Source of the DNA: an uncultured Phascolarctobacterium sp. | GTDB lineage: Bacteria > Bacillota > Negativicutes > Acidaminococcales > Acidaminococcaceae | Reading direction: 5' to 3' | NCBI GenBank assembly: GCA_900544885.1 | Contig: UQWU01000002.1 | Location: 1 to 64,000 of the forward strand | DNA: 64,000 nt | Shown here: in pieces, positions 1 to 7,167 of the stretch | Layout of the letters: each line of letters opens with the position of its first letter | How positions within the stretch are numbered: position 1 is the stretch's first letter | The notes under the pieces: model-generated | What the model was told of the DNA's origin: nothing | Databases searched by the model: none | What the model saw: the letters and a program-made list of their open reading frames with translations, nothing else | Position numbers and translations under genes: made by a program

Positions 1-82
1 AGTGATATATATATTGGTGTATTCCATTATATATTATCTGTACAAAAAATACCCCCTCTGTGTCTAAAATAAGTTTACCACT

Positions 83-202
83 TCACTCCGGAGCAATTTT
101 GTCGCCGTCTATTACAGGGAGTTCATCAGGACATACAGGAGTAAAGGTGTTTTGGGCATCGATATCAAATGAAGCAATATATTTTTTTTCTGGCAAATTC
201 AT
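83..202 (-). pseudogene. Remnant of a nicotinamidase-like cysteine hydrolase gene (N-terminal end only)
   Basis: Reading the minus strand from an ATG at 202 gives 39 residues beginning MNLPEKKYIASFDIDAQNTF and continuing TPVCPDELPVIDGDKIAPE before a TGA at 85-83. The DIDAQNTF/TP.CPDELPV.DGD pattern is the start of the isochorismatase/nicotinamidase fold, including the Asp expected in the catalytic region. Family members run to about 200 residues, so more than three quarters is missing. The 82 bases left to the window edge do not resume the family in any frame. I infer a decayed or truncated copy. An insertion or deletion breakpoint near 83 is likely, but the left edge hides what lies beyond. 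Confidence 0.6.
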
Positions 203-299
203 CAAACACACTTCTTTCTTTGTAAGATTATGCTTATTTTAGTATAAAATGCTCTTTTTAGCAAATTTTTTAGAAAAAATAATAAAAATTTTAAAATAA

Positions 300-342
300 T
301 TAGCACTCATATATTGACAGTGCTAACAAAAGGTGATATAAC
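300..342 (+). promoter_or_regulatory. CIRCE operator (HrcA site) overlapping the hsp20 promoter
   Basis: TTAGCACTC at 300-308, nine bases, then CAGTGCTAA at 318-326 matches the CIRCE consensus TTAGCACTC-N9-GAGTGCTAA with one mismatch. A TTGACA -35 box (314-319) lies inside the operator, followed after 17 bases by a TATAAC -10 box (337-342). HrcA bound here would block RNA polymerase, so the downstream small heat-shock gene should be released on heat or unfolding stress. Confidence 0.88.
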
Positions 343-349
343 ATAATCG

Positions 350-473
350 ATGAAGGAAAGAGAAAGTAAGGGGAAGCCCCGAGAATCTTCCGGAGTCAAT
401 GAAATCAAATAATACTTGCAGCATCAACATGAAAAAATGCATACTACAAGCTAAACAATTGGAGGAATGACTT
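350..473 (+). promoter_or_regulatory. Long hsp20 5' leader able to pair with the Shine-Dalgarno (possible RNA thermometer)
   Basis: About 125 bases separate the predicted transcription start from the hsp20 ATG. UCUUCCGG at 386-393 can pair with UUGGAGGA at 459-466 over eight consecutive positions, three of them G-U, covering the whole GGAGG ribosome binding site. A small GGGG/CCCC hairpin sits at 370-380. Long leaders that mask the SD are typical of heat-shock thermometers, but the fold here is by eye only. Confidence 0.4.
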
Positions 474-923
474 ATGATGATGCCTAGTGTATTTGGCGAA
501 AGCTTATTTGATGACTTTATGGATTTCCCGTTTGAAAAAGAATTCTTCAGCCATCGTAATCCGTTATGTGGTAAACATGCCCGCAACATTATGAAAACTG
601 ATATTAGAGAATTGGATAAATCCTATGAAATGGATATCGACTTACCTGGTTTTAAAAAAGACGATGTCAGTGCTAAACTGGAAAACGGGTATTTGACTAT
701 TACCGCTGCAAAAGGATTGGACAAAGACGAAAAGAATGATCAAGGCGTTTATATCCGCCGTGAACGTTATGCAGGTCAATGCTCTAGAACCTTCTATGTT
801 GGCGAAGGTGTAAAACAAGAAGACATCAAGGCTAAATTTGAAGATGGTATTTTGAAAGTTACCGTGCCTAAAGTTGAGCCGAAAAAAGTTGAAGACAAAA
901 AATATATTGCTATTGAAGGCTGA
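474..923 (+). CDS. hsp20: Small heat shock protein, Hsp20/alpha-crystallin family
   Basis: A 149-residue ATP-independent holdase that binds unfolding cytoplasmic proteins. The N-terminal arm (about 1-40) is followed by an alpha-crystallin domain (about 45-135) with the diagnostic DLPGFKKDDV near its start and a GILKVTVPK motif at its end. The usual C-terminal I-x-I anchor is represented by YIAIEG. GGAGG at 461-465 lies eight bases before the ATG at 474; the next two codons are also ATG, so the start could be three or six bases later. The gene is monocistronic, bounded by the CIRCE promoter and a terminator, so heat-shock regulation by HrcA is the best-supported feature of the locus. Confidence 0.95.
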   Translation: MMMPSVFGESLFDDFMDFPFEKEFFSHRNPLCGKHARNIMKTDIRELDKSYEMDIDLPGFKKDDVSAKLENGYLTITAAKGLDKDEKNDQGVYIRRERYAGQCSRTFYVGEGVKQEDIKAKFEDGILKVTVPKVEPKKVEDKKYIAIEG

Positions 924-963
924 TTGTTAATTAAAGTTTAATTCAGTTCATCCTTTCATCTTG

Positions 964-1001
964 ACTGCCGAAAAAACAGTAATGTTTTCTCGGCAGTTTT
1001 T
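964..1001 (+). terminator. Intrinsic terminator of hsp20
   Basis: ACTGCCGA pairs with TCGGCAGT (inner A/T-rich pairs extend the stem), followed directly by a run of T. Confidence 0.85.
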
Positions 1002-1041
1002 ATGTATAAATTATAGAAATTCTTTAAATCTAGCTTATGAG

Positions 1042-1070
1042 TTGACAGAAAGGGTGTTATGCAATATTCT
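1042..1070 (+). promoter_or_regulatory. Promoter of znuACB; predicted start of transcription at or next to the ATG
   Basis: TTGACA (1042-1047), 17 bases, TATTCT (1065-1070). Transcription would begin about seven bases after the -10 box, i.e. 1077-1078, which is the first base of the znuA ATG. No Shine-Dalgarno lies at normal distance from this ATG. Confidence 0.5.
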
Positions 1071-1077
1071 ATAAACT

Positions 1078-1956
1078 ATGAAGAGTTTAATTTTTATTTT
1101 AATTTTATGTATGAATATTGTTGCTGGCTGTGGCAGTGACCATGCGGAAATGGAGCAGGGAAAGTTGCAGGTGACTGCTAGTTTTTATCCTATGGCGGAA
1201 TTTACTAAGGCTGTAGGTGGTGAGTACGTACAGGTAACTACTTTGGTTCCGGACGGTGCCGAGCCTCATGACTGGGAGCCGTCGCCTCGTGATTTGACAC
1301 GTTTAGGCAGATCCCATGTTTTCGTTTATAATGGTATGGTAGAACCTTGGGCAGAGCAGGCTTTGGCTGCATTAAGCGAACGTAATATTCTTCCTGTGGA
1401 GGCAGGTAATGCTTTATTCGCACGTGCAGGTAAGCAGGACCCGCATGTTTGGCTGAGTCCGAAAAAAGCTATGATAGAGGTGGAACGCATCCGCGATGCT
1501 TTATGTCAAGCAGATCCACAGCATGCAGAAGCTTATAGGCAGAATAGTGCGGCTTATTTAGCTAAATTACGTCAATTGGATGCTGATTTGATGGCGGTAG
1601 CTGCTAAAGCTCCCAAGAAAGTATTTATTACTGCTCATGCGGCTTTCGGTCATTTAGCAGATGATTATGGACTGCGTCAGCTTAGTGTAGCCGGATTATC
1701 GCCAGAGGCAGAGCCTACTCCTGGAGATATGCAGTGCCTAATTGCAATTATTCAAAAAGAGCATGTACGTTATGTATTTTTTGAAACCTTAACGGACCCT
1801 AAAATTGCTCGACTTTTAGCACAGGAAACAGGTGCTGAAACTGCTGTTTTAGATCCTTTAGAGGGTTTGGATGATGAGGGCAGAGCCGCATGTCTTGATT
1901 ATTTAAGCATTATGGAGCGTAATGTACATAATTTAGAAAAAGCTCTGCAGGAATAA
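1078..1956 (+). CDS. znuA: Metal ABC transporter substrate-binding lipoprotein (ZnuA-like)
   Basis: Binds Zn2+ (or Mn2+/Fe2+) outside the inner membrane and delivers it to the ZnuB permease. The 292-residue protein has a signal peptide ending in the lipobox VAGC (Cys18), so it should be lipid-anchored. Cluster A-1 metal ligands are present: His in EPHDW (about 64), His in DPHVW (about 123), His in the AHAAFGH segment and an Asp/Glu near LDPLEGLDD. The His-rich loop that many zinc-specific members carry before the second ligand is absent, so metal specificity is open. The start is forced by the signal peptide even though no RBS is evident. It heads a three-gene transporter operon with znuC and znuB. 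Confidence 0.9.
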   Translation: MKSLIFILILCMNIVAGCGSDHAEMEQGKLQVTASFYPMAEFTKAVGGEYVQVTTLVPDGAEPHDWEPSPRDLTRLGRSHVFVYNGMVEPWAEQALAALSERNILPVEAGNALFARAGKQDPHVWLSPKKAMIEVERIRDALCQADPQHAEAYRQNSAAYLAKLRQLDADLMAVAAKAPKKVFITAHAAFGHLADDYGLRQLSVAGLSPEAEPTPGDMQCLIAIIQKEHVRYVFFETLTDPKIARLLAQETGAETAVLDPLEGLDDEGRAACLDYLSIMERNVHNLEKALQE

Positions 1957-1968
1957 AGGAATGAAGTA

Positions 1969-2697
1969 ATGGAAAAAATAAATAATATTATTCAAGTACG
2001 TAATTTAGGCTTTGACTATGGTGAAGGATGGGTTTTTCATAAGTTAGATCTAGAGATTGCACAAGGTGATTTTGTGGCAGTTATTGGTGCTAATGGTGCT
2101 GGAAAATCTACTTTATTAAAAATGCTAGCCCATGTTATGCCCCCGACTGCAGGAGAAATTGATTATTATGGTCAGCCTATTGAGCGTTTCAAGGATTGGC
2201 ATAAAATCGGTTATGTACCGCAAAATCCTGCTAAGATGCAACGGGCATTCCCCATTAGTGTAGAAGAGGTCGTGTCCTTAGGCTTATTAGAGCCTGGTCG
2301 TTTGTGGCAATGCTTTAATCACGATGAAAAGTCAGCTGTTGAAAAGGTATTAAAAGATTTTAAATTAAATGATTTGCGGCATCGTAAAATAGGTGAATTA
2401 AGCGGTGGTCAGCAGCAACGAGTATTTTTGGCTCGTGCGATGGTGCATAGTCCGGAGATTTTATTATTGGATGAACCTGCGACCGGTATTGATACTGCTT
2501 CTAAAGCCGCTCTTTATGATATGCTGAAAGATATTAATAGACAACAGGGTGTAACCATTGTTATGATTTCCCATGATTTAGAATTGGCCGCTAAGGCCGC
2601 TAAGAGCGCTTTATGTATTGACCATGGTATTTGTTTCCGTGGTGATGTACATGCAGCTTTGCAGCATCATCATAAGCATGGTTATTTTTATAGATGA
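1969..2697 (+). CDS. znuC: Metal ABC transporter ATPase (ZnuC-like)
   Basis: This cytoplasmic ATPase powers the ZnuB permease. Its 242 residues hold a Walker A GANGAGKST (about 39-47), Q-loop VPQNP, signature LSGGQQQR, Walker B ILLLDEP, D-loop and SHD switch His. It begins 12 bases after znuA and ends just ahead of znuB, so the three are co-transcribed. The His-rich C-terminus (HHHKH) may help bind metal, but that is inference. Family membership is secure; zinc rather than manganese is not proven. Confidence 0.93.
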   Translation: MEKINNIIQVRNLGFDYGEGWVFHKLDLEIAQGDFVAVIGANGAGKSTLLKMLAHVMPPTAGEIDYYGQPIERFKDWHKIGYVPQNPAKMQRAFPISVEEVVSLGLLEPGRLWQCFNHDEKSAVEKVLKDFKLNDLRHRKIGELSGGQQQRVFLARAMVHSPEILLLDEPATGIDTASKAALYDMLKDINRQQGVTIVMISHDLELAAKAAKSALCIDHGICFRGDVHAALQHHHKHGYFYR

Positions 2698-2708
2698 GGA
2701 ACTGATAA

Positions 2709-3584
2709 ATGTTAGAAATGTTAGAAATGGAATTTATGCAGCGTGCTTGGCTAGCTGGTCTGATTATGGCGGTAATATGTCCTTTAATCGGTAGCTTTTT
2801 AGTGCTGCGTCGACAATCTTTGATTGGTGACGGTTTAGGTCATATTGCTTTCGCCGGTGTTGCCGGTGGTGCTTTATGGGGGTATAGTCCAGTATTGAGT
2901 GCTGCTGTAGCCACTGTTTTCGGTGCACTAGCTATTGAACGTGTACGTGTACGCATGAGTGAAGCTGCTGATATGGTTTTGGCTATCTTCTTTTATAGCG
3001 GTATGGGCTTAGCGGTTATTTTTACTGGCTTGAATAAAGAAGGCGGTTTCAATTTAGGTAGTATTTTATTCGGTAGTCTGATGACCGTCAGCAGTAAGGA
3101 TTTAATGATTGTTGCTGCTTTAGGCTTATGTACGATTCTTTTCGTCGTACTTTTTTACCGTCCGTTGCAGTATATTACTTTTGATGAAGTTTCTGCTAAA
3201 GTGGCAGGCTTACCTGTTGAACGCTTGAATTTACTTTTAGCTTTGTTGACTGCTTTAACTGTTTCTTTATCCATGCGGATTGTAGGTTTATTGCTTGTTT
3301 CTGCAATGATGGTTATTCCGGTAGCTTGTGCACTACAGACAGCACGTAGCTTTGCTGGTACTATTGTACAAAGTATGTTATACGGATTGTTCTCTGTTAT
3401 TGTCGGCTTAACAGTTTCATATTATGCTAACCTAGCTCCAGGTGGTACTATTGTTTTAACAGGAACATGTTTATTTTTGCTATCTAGTATATGGCAGAAA
3501 AAACGTGCAGGTAAACCGATTCCACCTGGCCAATGTCGTTGCCATGTATGTGATGAGGAGGCGCAAGCCGATGATGAGGGCTGA
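2709..3584 (+). CDS. znuB: Metal ABC transporter permease (ZnuB-like)
   Basis: Inner-membrane permease of the ABC-3 family, 291 residues with about eight or nine hydrophobic segments and the family GDGLGHIAFAG motif. GAGG nine bases upstream supports the ATG at 2709. The cytoplasmic tail after the last helix contains CRCHVCDEE, a Cys/His cluster not typical of ZnuB that could bind metal. The last 14 bases overlap the start of the PHP gene, implying translational coupling. Confidence 0.92.
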   Translation: MLEMLEMEFMQRAWLAGLIMAVICPLIGSFLVLRRQSLIGDGLGHIAFAGVAGGALWGYSPVLSAAVATVFGALAIERVRVRMSEAADMVLAIFFYSGMGLAVIFTGLNKEGGFNLGSILFGSLMTVSSKDLMIVAALGLCTILFVVLFYRPLQYITFDEVSAKVAGLPVERLNLLLALLTALTVSLSMRIVGLLLVSAMMVIPVACALQTARSFAGTIVQSMLYGLFSVIVGLTVSYYANLAPGGTIVLTGTCLFLLSSIWQKKRAGKPIPPGQCRCHVCDEEAQADDEG

Positions 3585-4389
3585 TTTACACGTCCACACT
3601 ACTGCTTCTGATGGAACATGGACACCGCAGGAGTTGATTACGGAAGCACAAAAAATAGGCTTGGGGGCGTTGGCTGTAACTGATCATGATAGTATTGCTA
3701 ATGTTGCTGAAGCAGGCAGATTAGCTAAAATTGCAGGTATAAAATTTTTGCCTGCTGCTGAAATATGCTCTACTAAAGCTAATCTTTCCTTTCATATTTT
3801 AGCGTATGGCATTGATATTACTAATAAGCCGTTATTGGAGCTTTTAAACTATAATGAACAGCTTTTAGCACAAAAAGATGTTGATAGTATCGCTTTATTA
3901 GAAAAAGAAGGTTGGCTTGTAAGCAGTAAAGAATTTGCAGCTTATAACTACGATAGACGTCGCGGCGGTTGGCGTGCTCTAGCTTATTTGATTGATAAAG
4001 GCTTATGTACAGGTGTGAATGATTTCTTTAAACGCATTTTTACACCTGAGCATGATTTAGGATTTCCAATATTTCCTGCTATCAGTGAAATAATTAAAGT
4101 TATTCATGGAGCAGGTGGAGTCGCTTTATGTGCTCATGCTGCCAGCGGTTTTCACGGACCTGGTTTAGAAAAGGTTATGAATTTGCTAGCAGATGAAGCA
4201 TTTGATGGTTTTGAATGTTATCATTCAGGACATAATGAAGAGGGGACTGCACGACTTTTAGCTCATTGCTGTAAGCATAATTTATTAATCAGCGGTGGCA
4301 GTGATTGCCATGGCACTTTTGTTCCTAATAGAAATTTAGGCGAGCCTTATGTGAATACCAATATGCTACGTTTAGGTGGATTACTATAA
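3571..4389 (+). CDS. PHP-domain phosphoesterase (TrpH/YciV-like, nucleotide or short-RNA phosphatase)
   Basis: A 272-residue PHP-family hydrolase. Metal-binding motifs follow the family order: DLHVHTTASDG at the N-terminus, VTDHDS, a Glu in AAEIC, CAHAAS and a C-terminal GSDCHG. Relatives are 5'-3' exoribonuclease/3',5'-bisphosphate nucleotidases needing Mn2+ or other divalent ions. GAGGAGG at 3555-3561 fixes the start at 3571 (or 3574); the open frame begins further upstream at 3505 but that part only overlaps znuB. The 14-base overlap with a metal importer suggests coupled supply of the catalytic metal, which is inference. Confidence 0.85.
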   Translation: MMRADLHVHTTASDGTWTPQELITEAQKIGLGALAVTDHDSIANVAEAGRLAKIAGIKFLPAAEICSTKANLSFHILAYGIDITNKPLLELLNYNEQLLAQKDVDSIALLEKEGWLVSSKEFAAYNYDRRRGGWRALAYLIDKGLCTGVNDFFKRIFTPEHDLGFPIFPAISEIIKVIHGAGGVALCAHAASGFHGPGLEKVMNLLADEAFDGFECYHSGHNEEGTARLLAHCCKHNLLISGGSDCHGTFVPNRNLGEPYVNTNMLRLGGLL

Positions 4390-4508
4390 TTTTTTATAGT
4401 GATTATTAATAATCAATAGTAGCCTTGCGGAAAAAACATAGTAAAAGTGTAATATATGAATCATAATTTTTTAGTTTAAAAAAATTTTTATGATTTTATT
4501 AGAATTTA

Positions 4509-4537
4509 TTTACAAGTATATTAGAGAGTGATATAAT
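4509..4537 (+). promoter_or_regulatory. Strong sigma-70 type promoter facing into a gene-free stretch
   Basis: TTTACA (4509-4514), exactly 17 bases, TATAAT (4532-4537). It points into 4544-4805, which has no convincing protein gene, so it probably drives a small RNA. Confidence 0.55.
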
Positions 4538-4546
4538 TCCTCCATA

Positions 4547-4596
4547 AACAACAATGGCGTTGTTAAGCAGATGCTTTAGGCCGTTGTTGTTTTTTT
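4547..4596 (+). terminator. 12-bp hairpin with T-run: terminator or attenuator
   Basis: AACAACAATGGC at 4547-4558 pairs without a mismatch (one G-U) with GCCGTTGTTGTT at 4580-4591, followed by six T. It could end the znu-PHP transcript. It also begins almost at the predicted start of the 4509-4537 promoter, where it would act as an attenuator or leave a tiny RNA of about 50 nt. Confidence 0.65.
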
Positions 4597-4597
4597 G

Positions 4598-4805
4598 TTT
4601 CTAAAGAAAAATTCAATAGTGCTTTTATCGCGTGACCGTTGGCTGCCGTAGATATAAATAAAAAAGGCAGTTCGCAGAAGCGGCCAATTGAGGGGACTTT
4701 TGGAGATGCTAAAACAATAAGCACTGCCAGCTGAGGGGCTGGACAGTAGCGTCGCGCGAGCCAATAAAAAAACCAGCTTATCTTTTCAGGTAAGCTGGCT
4801 TTTTT
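4598..4805 (+). ncRNA. Unassigned structured intergenic RNA candidate
   Basis: The stretch 4390-4812 has no supportable protein gene; an open frame on the minus strand at 4576-4764 lacks an RBS and family features. Several long-range complements are visible: AGTGCTT (about 4618) with AAGCACT (about 4721), GTTGGC with GCCAAT, and GGCTGCC with GGCAGTT. Together they form a branched, GC-richer element closed by the bidirectional terminator at 4764-4805. I do not recognise it as 6S, SRP, RNase P or tmRNA, nor as a named riboswitch. Function unknown; it could also be a decayed element. Confidence 0.35.
4764..4805. terminator. Bidirectional terminator between the structured element and mnmA
   Basis: CCAGCTTA (4773-4780) pairs with TAAGCTGG (4791-4798). 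T follows on the plus strand and A precedes it, so it serves mnmA on the minus strand and any plus-strand RNA. Confidence 0.85.
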
Positions 4806-4812
4806 ATATGTT

Positions 4813-5886
4813 TTAAACGATTTTACCGCCGCCGACTACTACGTCACCGTCGTACATAACTAAGGACTGACCTTTAGTTATAGCACGTTGCGGTTCATCA
4901 AAGATTAACTCTAAGGTATCTGCATCAGGTTGGGTAACAGTAGCCCATTGCTCCTGTTGATGATAACGGATGCGTGCCTTGACACGACGAGGTTCGGTAA
5001 TTTTATCGCAGTCAATCAAATTGATTTCTTTAGCAATTACTTTAGTACTGAAGAGCTCTTCGTTAGAGCATAAAATAACAGTATTATTTTTGGGGTTAAT
5101 AGCTTGAACGTACATCGGTGCTGGCAATGCTAAGCCTAAGCCTTTACGTTGGCCTACAGTATAATGGATAATGCCTTTATGACGACCTAAAATATTACCA
5201 TTAGTATCGATAAAATTGCCCGGCTTAAATTTTTTTCCGGTACGTTTCTCGATAAAAGCAGCGTAGTTACCATCAGGAACGAAGCAAATATCCTGGCTGT
5301 CCTGTTTATGGGCAGTAACAAAGTTATGCTTTTCGGCAACCTCGCGTACTTCTGTCTTCGTCATAGCGCCTAAAGGAAATTGTGCGTGCGCTAACTGTTC
5401 TTGAGAAAGACTGTAGAGCATGTAACTTTGGTCTTTTTTGGGGTCTACTGCTTTTAATAATAAATAACGTCCTTTAGTTTCGTCATATTTAATACGTGCA
5501 TAGTGACCTGTAACAACAAAATCACAACCAATTTCTTGTGCTTTTTGGAAAAGCTGACCAAATTTTAAATAACGATTGCAGTCCACGCATGGATTAGGAG
5601 TTCTGCCGTTAACATAAGCATCGATAAAACGGTTAATTACTTCTTTACAGAAGGTATCACCGTAATTTAAAACAGTATGTTCCATGCCTAAGCCGGTGCA
5701 GATTTTACGTGCATCTTCGATATCGTCGTTATTACAGCATTTACTTTCGCTGCTGAGAGCAATATCTTCTTTGTTAAAAAGTTTCATGGTTACGCCGCTG
5801 CAGGAATAGCCCTGCTCCAGCATTAACATTGCAGCAACGCTAGAATCAACGCCGCCGCTCATAGCGATAATAGCTTTCTTGTTCAT
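4813..5886 (-). CDS. mnmA: tRNA-specific 2-thiouridylase MnmA
   Basis: Adenylates and thiolates U34 of tRNA Lys, Glu and Gln using sulfur relayed from a cysteine desulfurase. The 357-residue protein has the PP-loop SGGVDSS at residues about 10-16, the catalytic Cys in NPCVDCN (about 105) and the second catalytic Cys in QDICFVPDG (about 200), followed by the C-terminal beta-barrel. Length is normal. It lies 86 bases downstream of hydE, with an extended -10 box between them, so it can be read from hydE or from its own promoter. Alternative functions are unlikely. Confidence 0.96.
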   Translation of the reverse strand: MNKKAIIAMSGGVDSSVAAMLMLEQGYSCSGVTMKLFNKEDIALSSESKCCNNDDIEDARKICTGLGMEHTVLNYGDTFCKEVINRFIDAYVNGRTPNPCVDCNRYLKFGQLFQKAQEIGCDFVVTGHYARIKYDETKGRYLLLKAVDPKKDQSYMLYSLSQEQLAHAQFPLGAMTKTEVREVAEKHNFVTAHKQDSQDICFVPDGNYAAFIEKRTGKKFKPGNFIDTNGNILGRHKGIIHYTVGQRKGLGLALPAPMYVQAINPKNNTVILCSNEELFSTKVIAKEINLIDCDKITEPRRVKARIRYHQQEQWATVTQPDADTLELIFDEPQRAITKGQSLVMYDGDVVVGGGKIV

Positions 5887-5966
5887 GTTAAATTCTCCTC
5901 TTTGGCTGCATAATGTCTGCAGAGGGTGAAAGCCTCGTGGTTAAAGTAACAGCCTTATAAATATAA

Positions 5967-5975
5967 ATTATATCA
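5967..5975 (-). promoter_or_regulatory. Extended -10 promoter element for mnmA
   Basis: On the minus strand TGATATAAT (a TGn extended -10) overlaps the end of hydE. No good -35 box is seen, as is common for extended -10 promoters. Confidence 0.4.
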
Positions 5976-7025
5976 TAAAATTCTATGTACATCACCGCGG
6001 TCACAAACAATTCTATAGCCTGCATTTTGTACATGAATTTTAAGTTGTGCTAATCCTTGTGCGGCTTCATCTCCTGTACATATTTTGCCTTTGTACAATT
6101 GGTAAAATTTGCGCACATCAGTGGGGGATAAATTAGGCATGACAACATTGCCTCCTGCCTGTAATCCTAACTCACGTCCTTTGGGGTCAATGGTACCTAA
6201 AGCCGTTGTTGACGGTAGCAAAGCATAAGGGAATAATAGGCGTAAGATGGACAGCATACGCAGTGTTTGCTTTAGTGTGCCGCTGGCATAATCCTTAAAC
6301 GGTGTTTGTTCGTGGGTGATATAAGGACCGATACCAATCATGTCAGGCTGTAGCTTTTGTAAAAAGCGTAGATCCTGTAAAAGGTTTTCTGCTGTTTGCC
6401 ATGGTGAACCGACCATAAAACCGCTACCAACCTGATAACCAATATCCTTTAAATCAAATAAACAACGCTTGCGGTTTTCAAGGCTCATTTGTGACGGATG
6501 AAGTTTTTGGTAATGAGTGTTATCGGCAGTTTCGTGACGCAATAAATAACGGTTCGCTCCGGCATCAAAATAAGCCTGATAGCTTGCGCGGCTTTTTTCG
6601 CCTATGGATAGAGTAATGGCACAATCAGGATGTTGATTGCGTATTGCTTCTACTAGTTCGCAGATTTTAGCATCAGTAAAATATGGGTCTTCTCCTCCTT
6701 GAAGGACAAAGGTACGGAAGCCCAACTGATAACCTTCTTGGCAGCATGACAAAATTTGTGCTTTGTTTAGCCGATATCGATGAGCTGTTGTATTTCCTGT
6801 ACGAATACCACAGTAATAGCAATTGTTTTTGCAGAAATTGGTAAATTCGATTAAACCGCGGATATAAACAGTATCACCATAATATTGACGCCGAATATTG
6901 TCGGCAGCCTGAGCAAGTAAAGCATTTGTGTTATCTTCTGGTGCTTTGATAATTGTCAAAAGCGCAGCATTATCAGCATTATGATATTGAGTTAGTTTTT
7001 CAATAATTTCTGCAACGTTGCTCAT
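5973..7025 (-). CDS. hydE: [FeFe]-hydrogenase H-cluster maturase HydE (radical SAM)
   Basis: HydE helps build the dithiomethylamine-bridged diiron subcluster of [FeFe] hydrogenase. The 350-residue protein is a biotin-synthase-like radical SAM enzyme with the cluster motif CKNNCYYCG (CX3CX2C, about residues 63-70) preceded by YIRGLIEFTNFC, and a QGGEDP motif typical of HydE/HmdB relatives. GGAGG seven bases before the ATG supports the start. HydF, HydG and hydrogenase genes are not in this window. PylB and HmdB are distant alternatives, less likely because no pyrrolysine or Hmd genes are nearby. Confidence 0.85.
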   Translation of the reverse strand: MSNVAEIIEKLTQYHNADNAALLTIIKAPEDNTNALLAQAADNIRRQYYGDTVYIRGLIEFTNFCKNNCYYCGIRTGNTTAHRYRLNKAQILSCCQEGYQLGFRTFVLQGGEDPYFTDAKICELVEAIRNQHPDCAITLSIGEKSRASYQAYFDAGANRYLLRHETADNTHYQKLHPSQMSLENRKRCLFDLKDIGYQVGSGFMVGSPWQTAENLLQDLRFLQKLQPDMIGIGPYITHEQTPFKDYASGTLKQTLRMLSILRLLFPYALLPSTTALGTIDPKGRELGLQAGGNVVMPNLSPTDVRKFYQLYKGKICTGDEAAQGLAQLKIHVQNAGYRIVCDRGDVHRIL

Positions 7026-7121
7026 AGATACCTCCAGATAAAAATCATATTTAAATTATATGATATGATTATGCCTGCGTCAAATGGTCTTCTTTTGATA
7101 AATTTGTGGTGCTTTTAGACG

Positions 7122-7156
7122 AAAAAATCCCTGTGACTATGATAGTCGCAGGGATT
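7122..7156 (-). terminator. Terminator of the korDABC operon
   Basis: ATCCCTG(C/T)GACTAT is mirrored by ATAGTC(A/G)CAGGGAT with a two-to-three base turn, followed by six T on the minus strand. Confidence 0.88.
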
Positions 7157-7167
7157 GTTGCATAAGC

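Noticed and set aside
60..242. 60-codon open frame on the plus strand
   Set aside because: It is antisense to the nicotinamidase-like remnant, has no RBS and no family features.
4576..4764. 62-codon open frame on the minus strand in the structured element
   Set aside because: No RBS or protein signature; the stretch shows RNA-like pairing instead.
4598..4805. Calling the structured element 6S RNA or a known riboswitch
   Set aside because: No diagnostic core (6S bubble, S-box, cobalamin, ZTP or manganese motifs) could be matched by eye.
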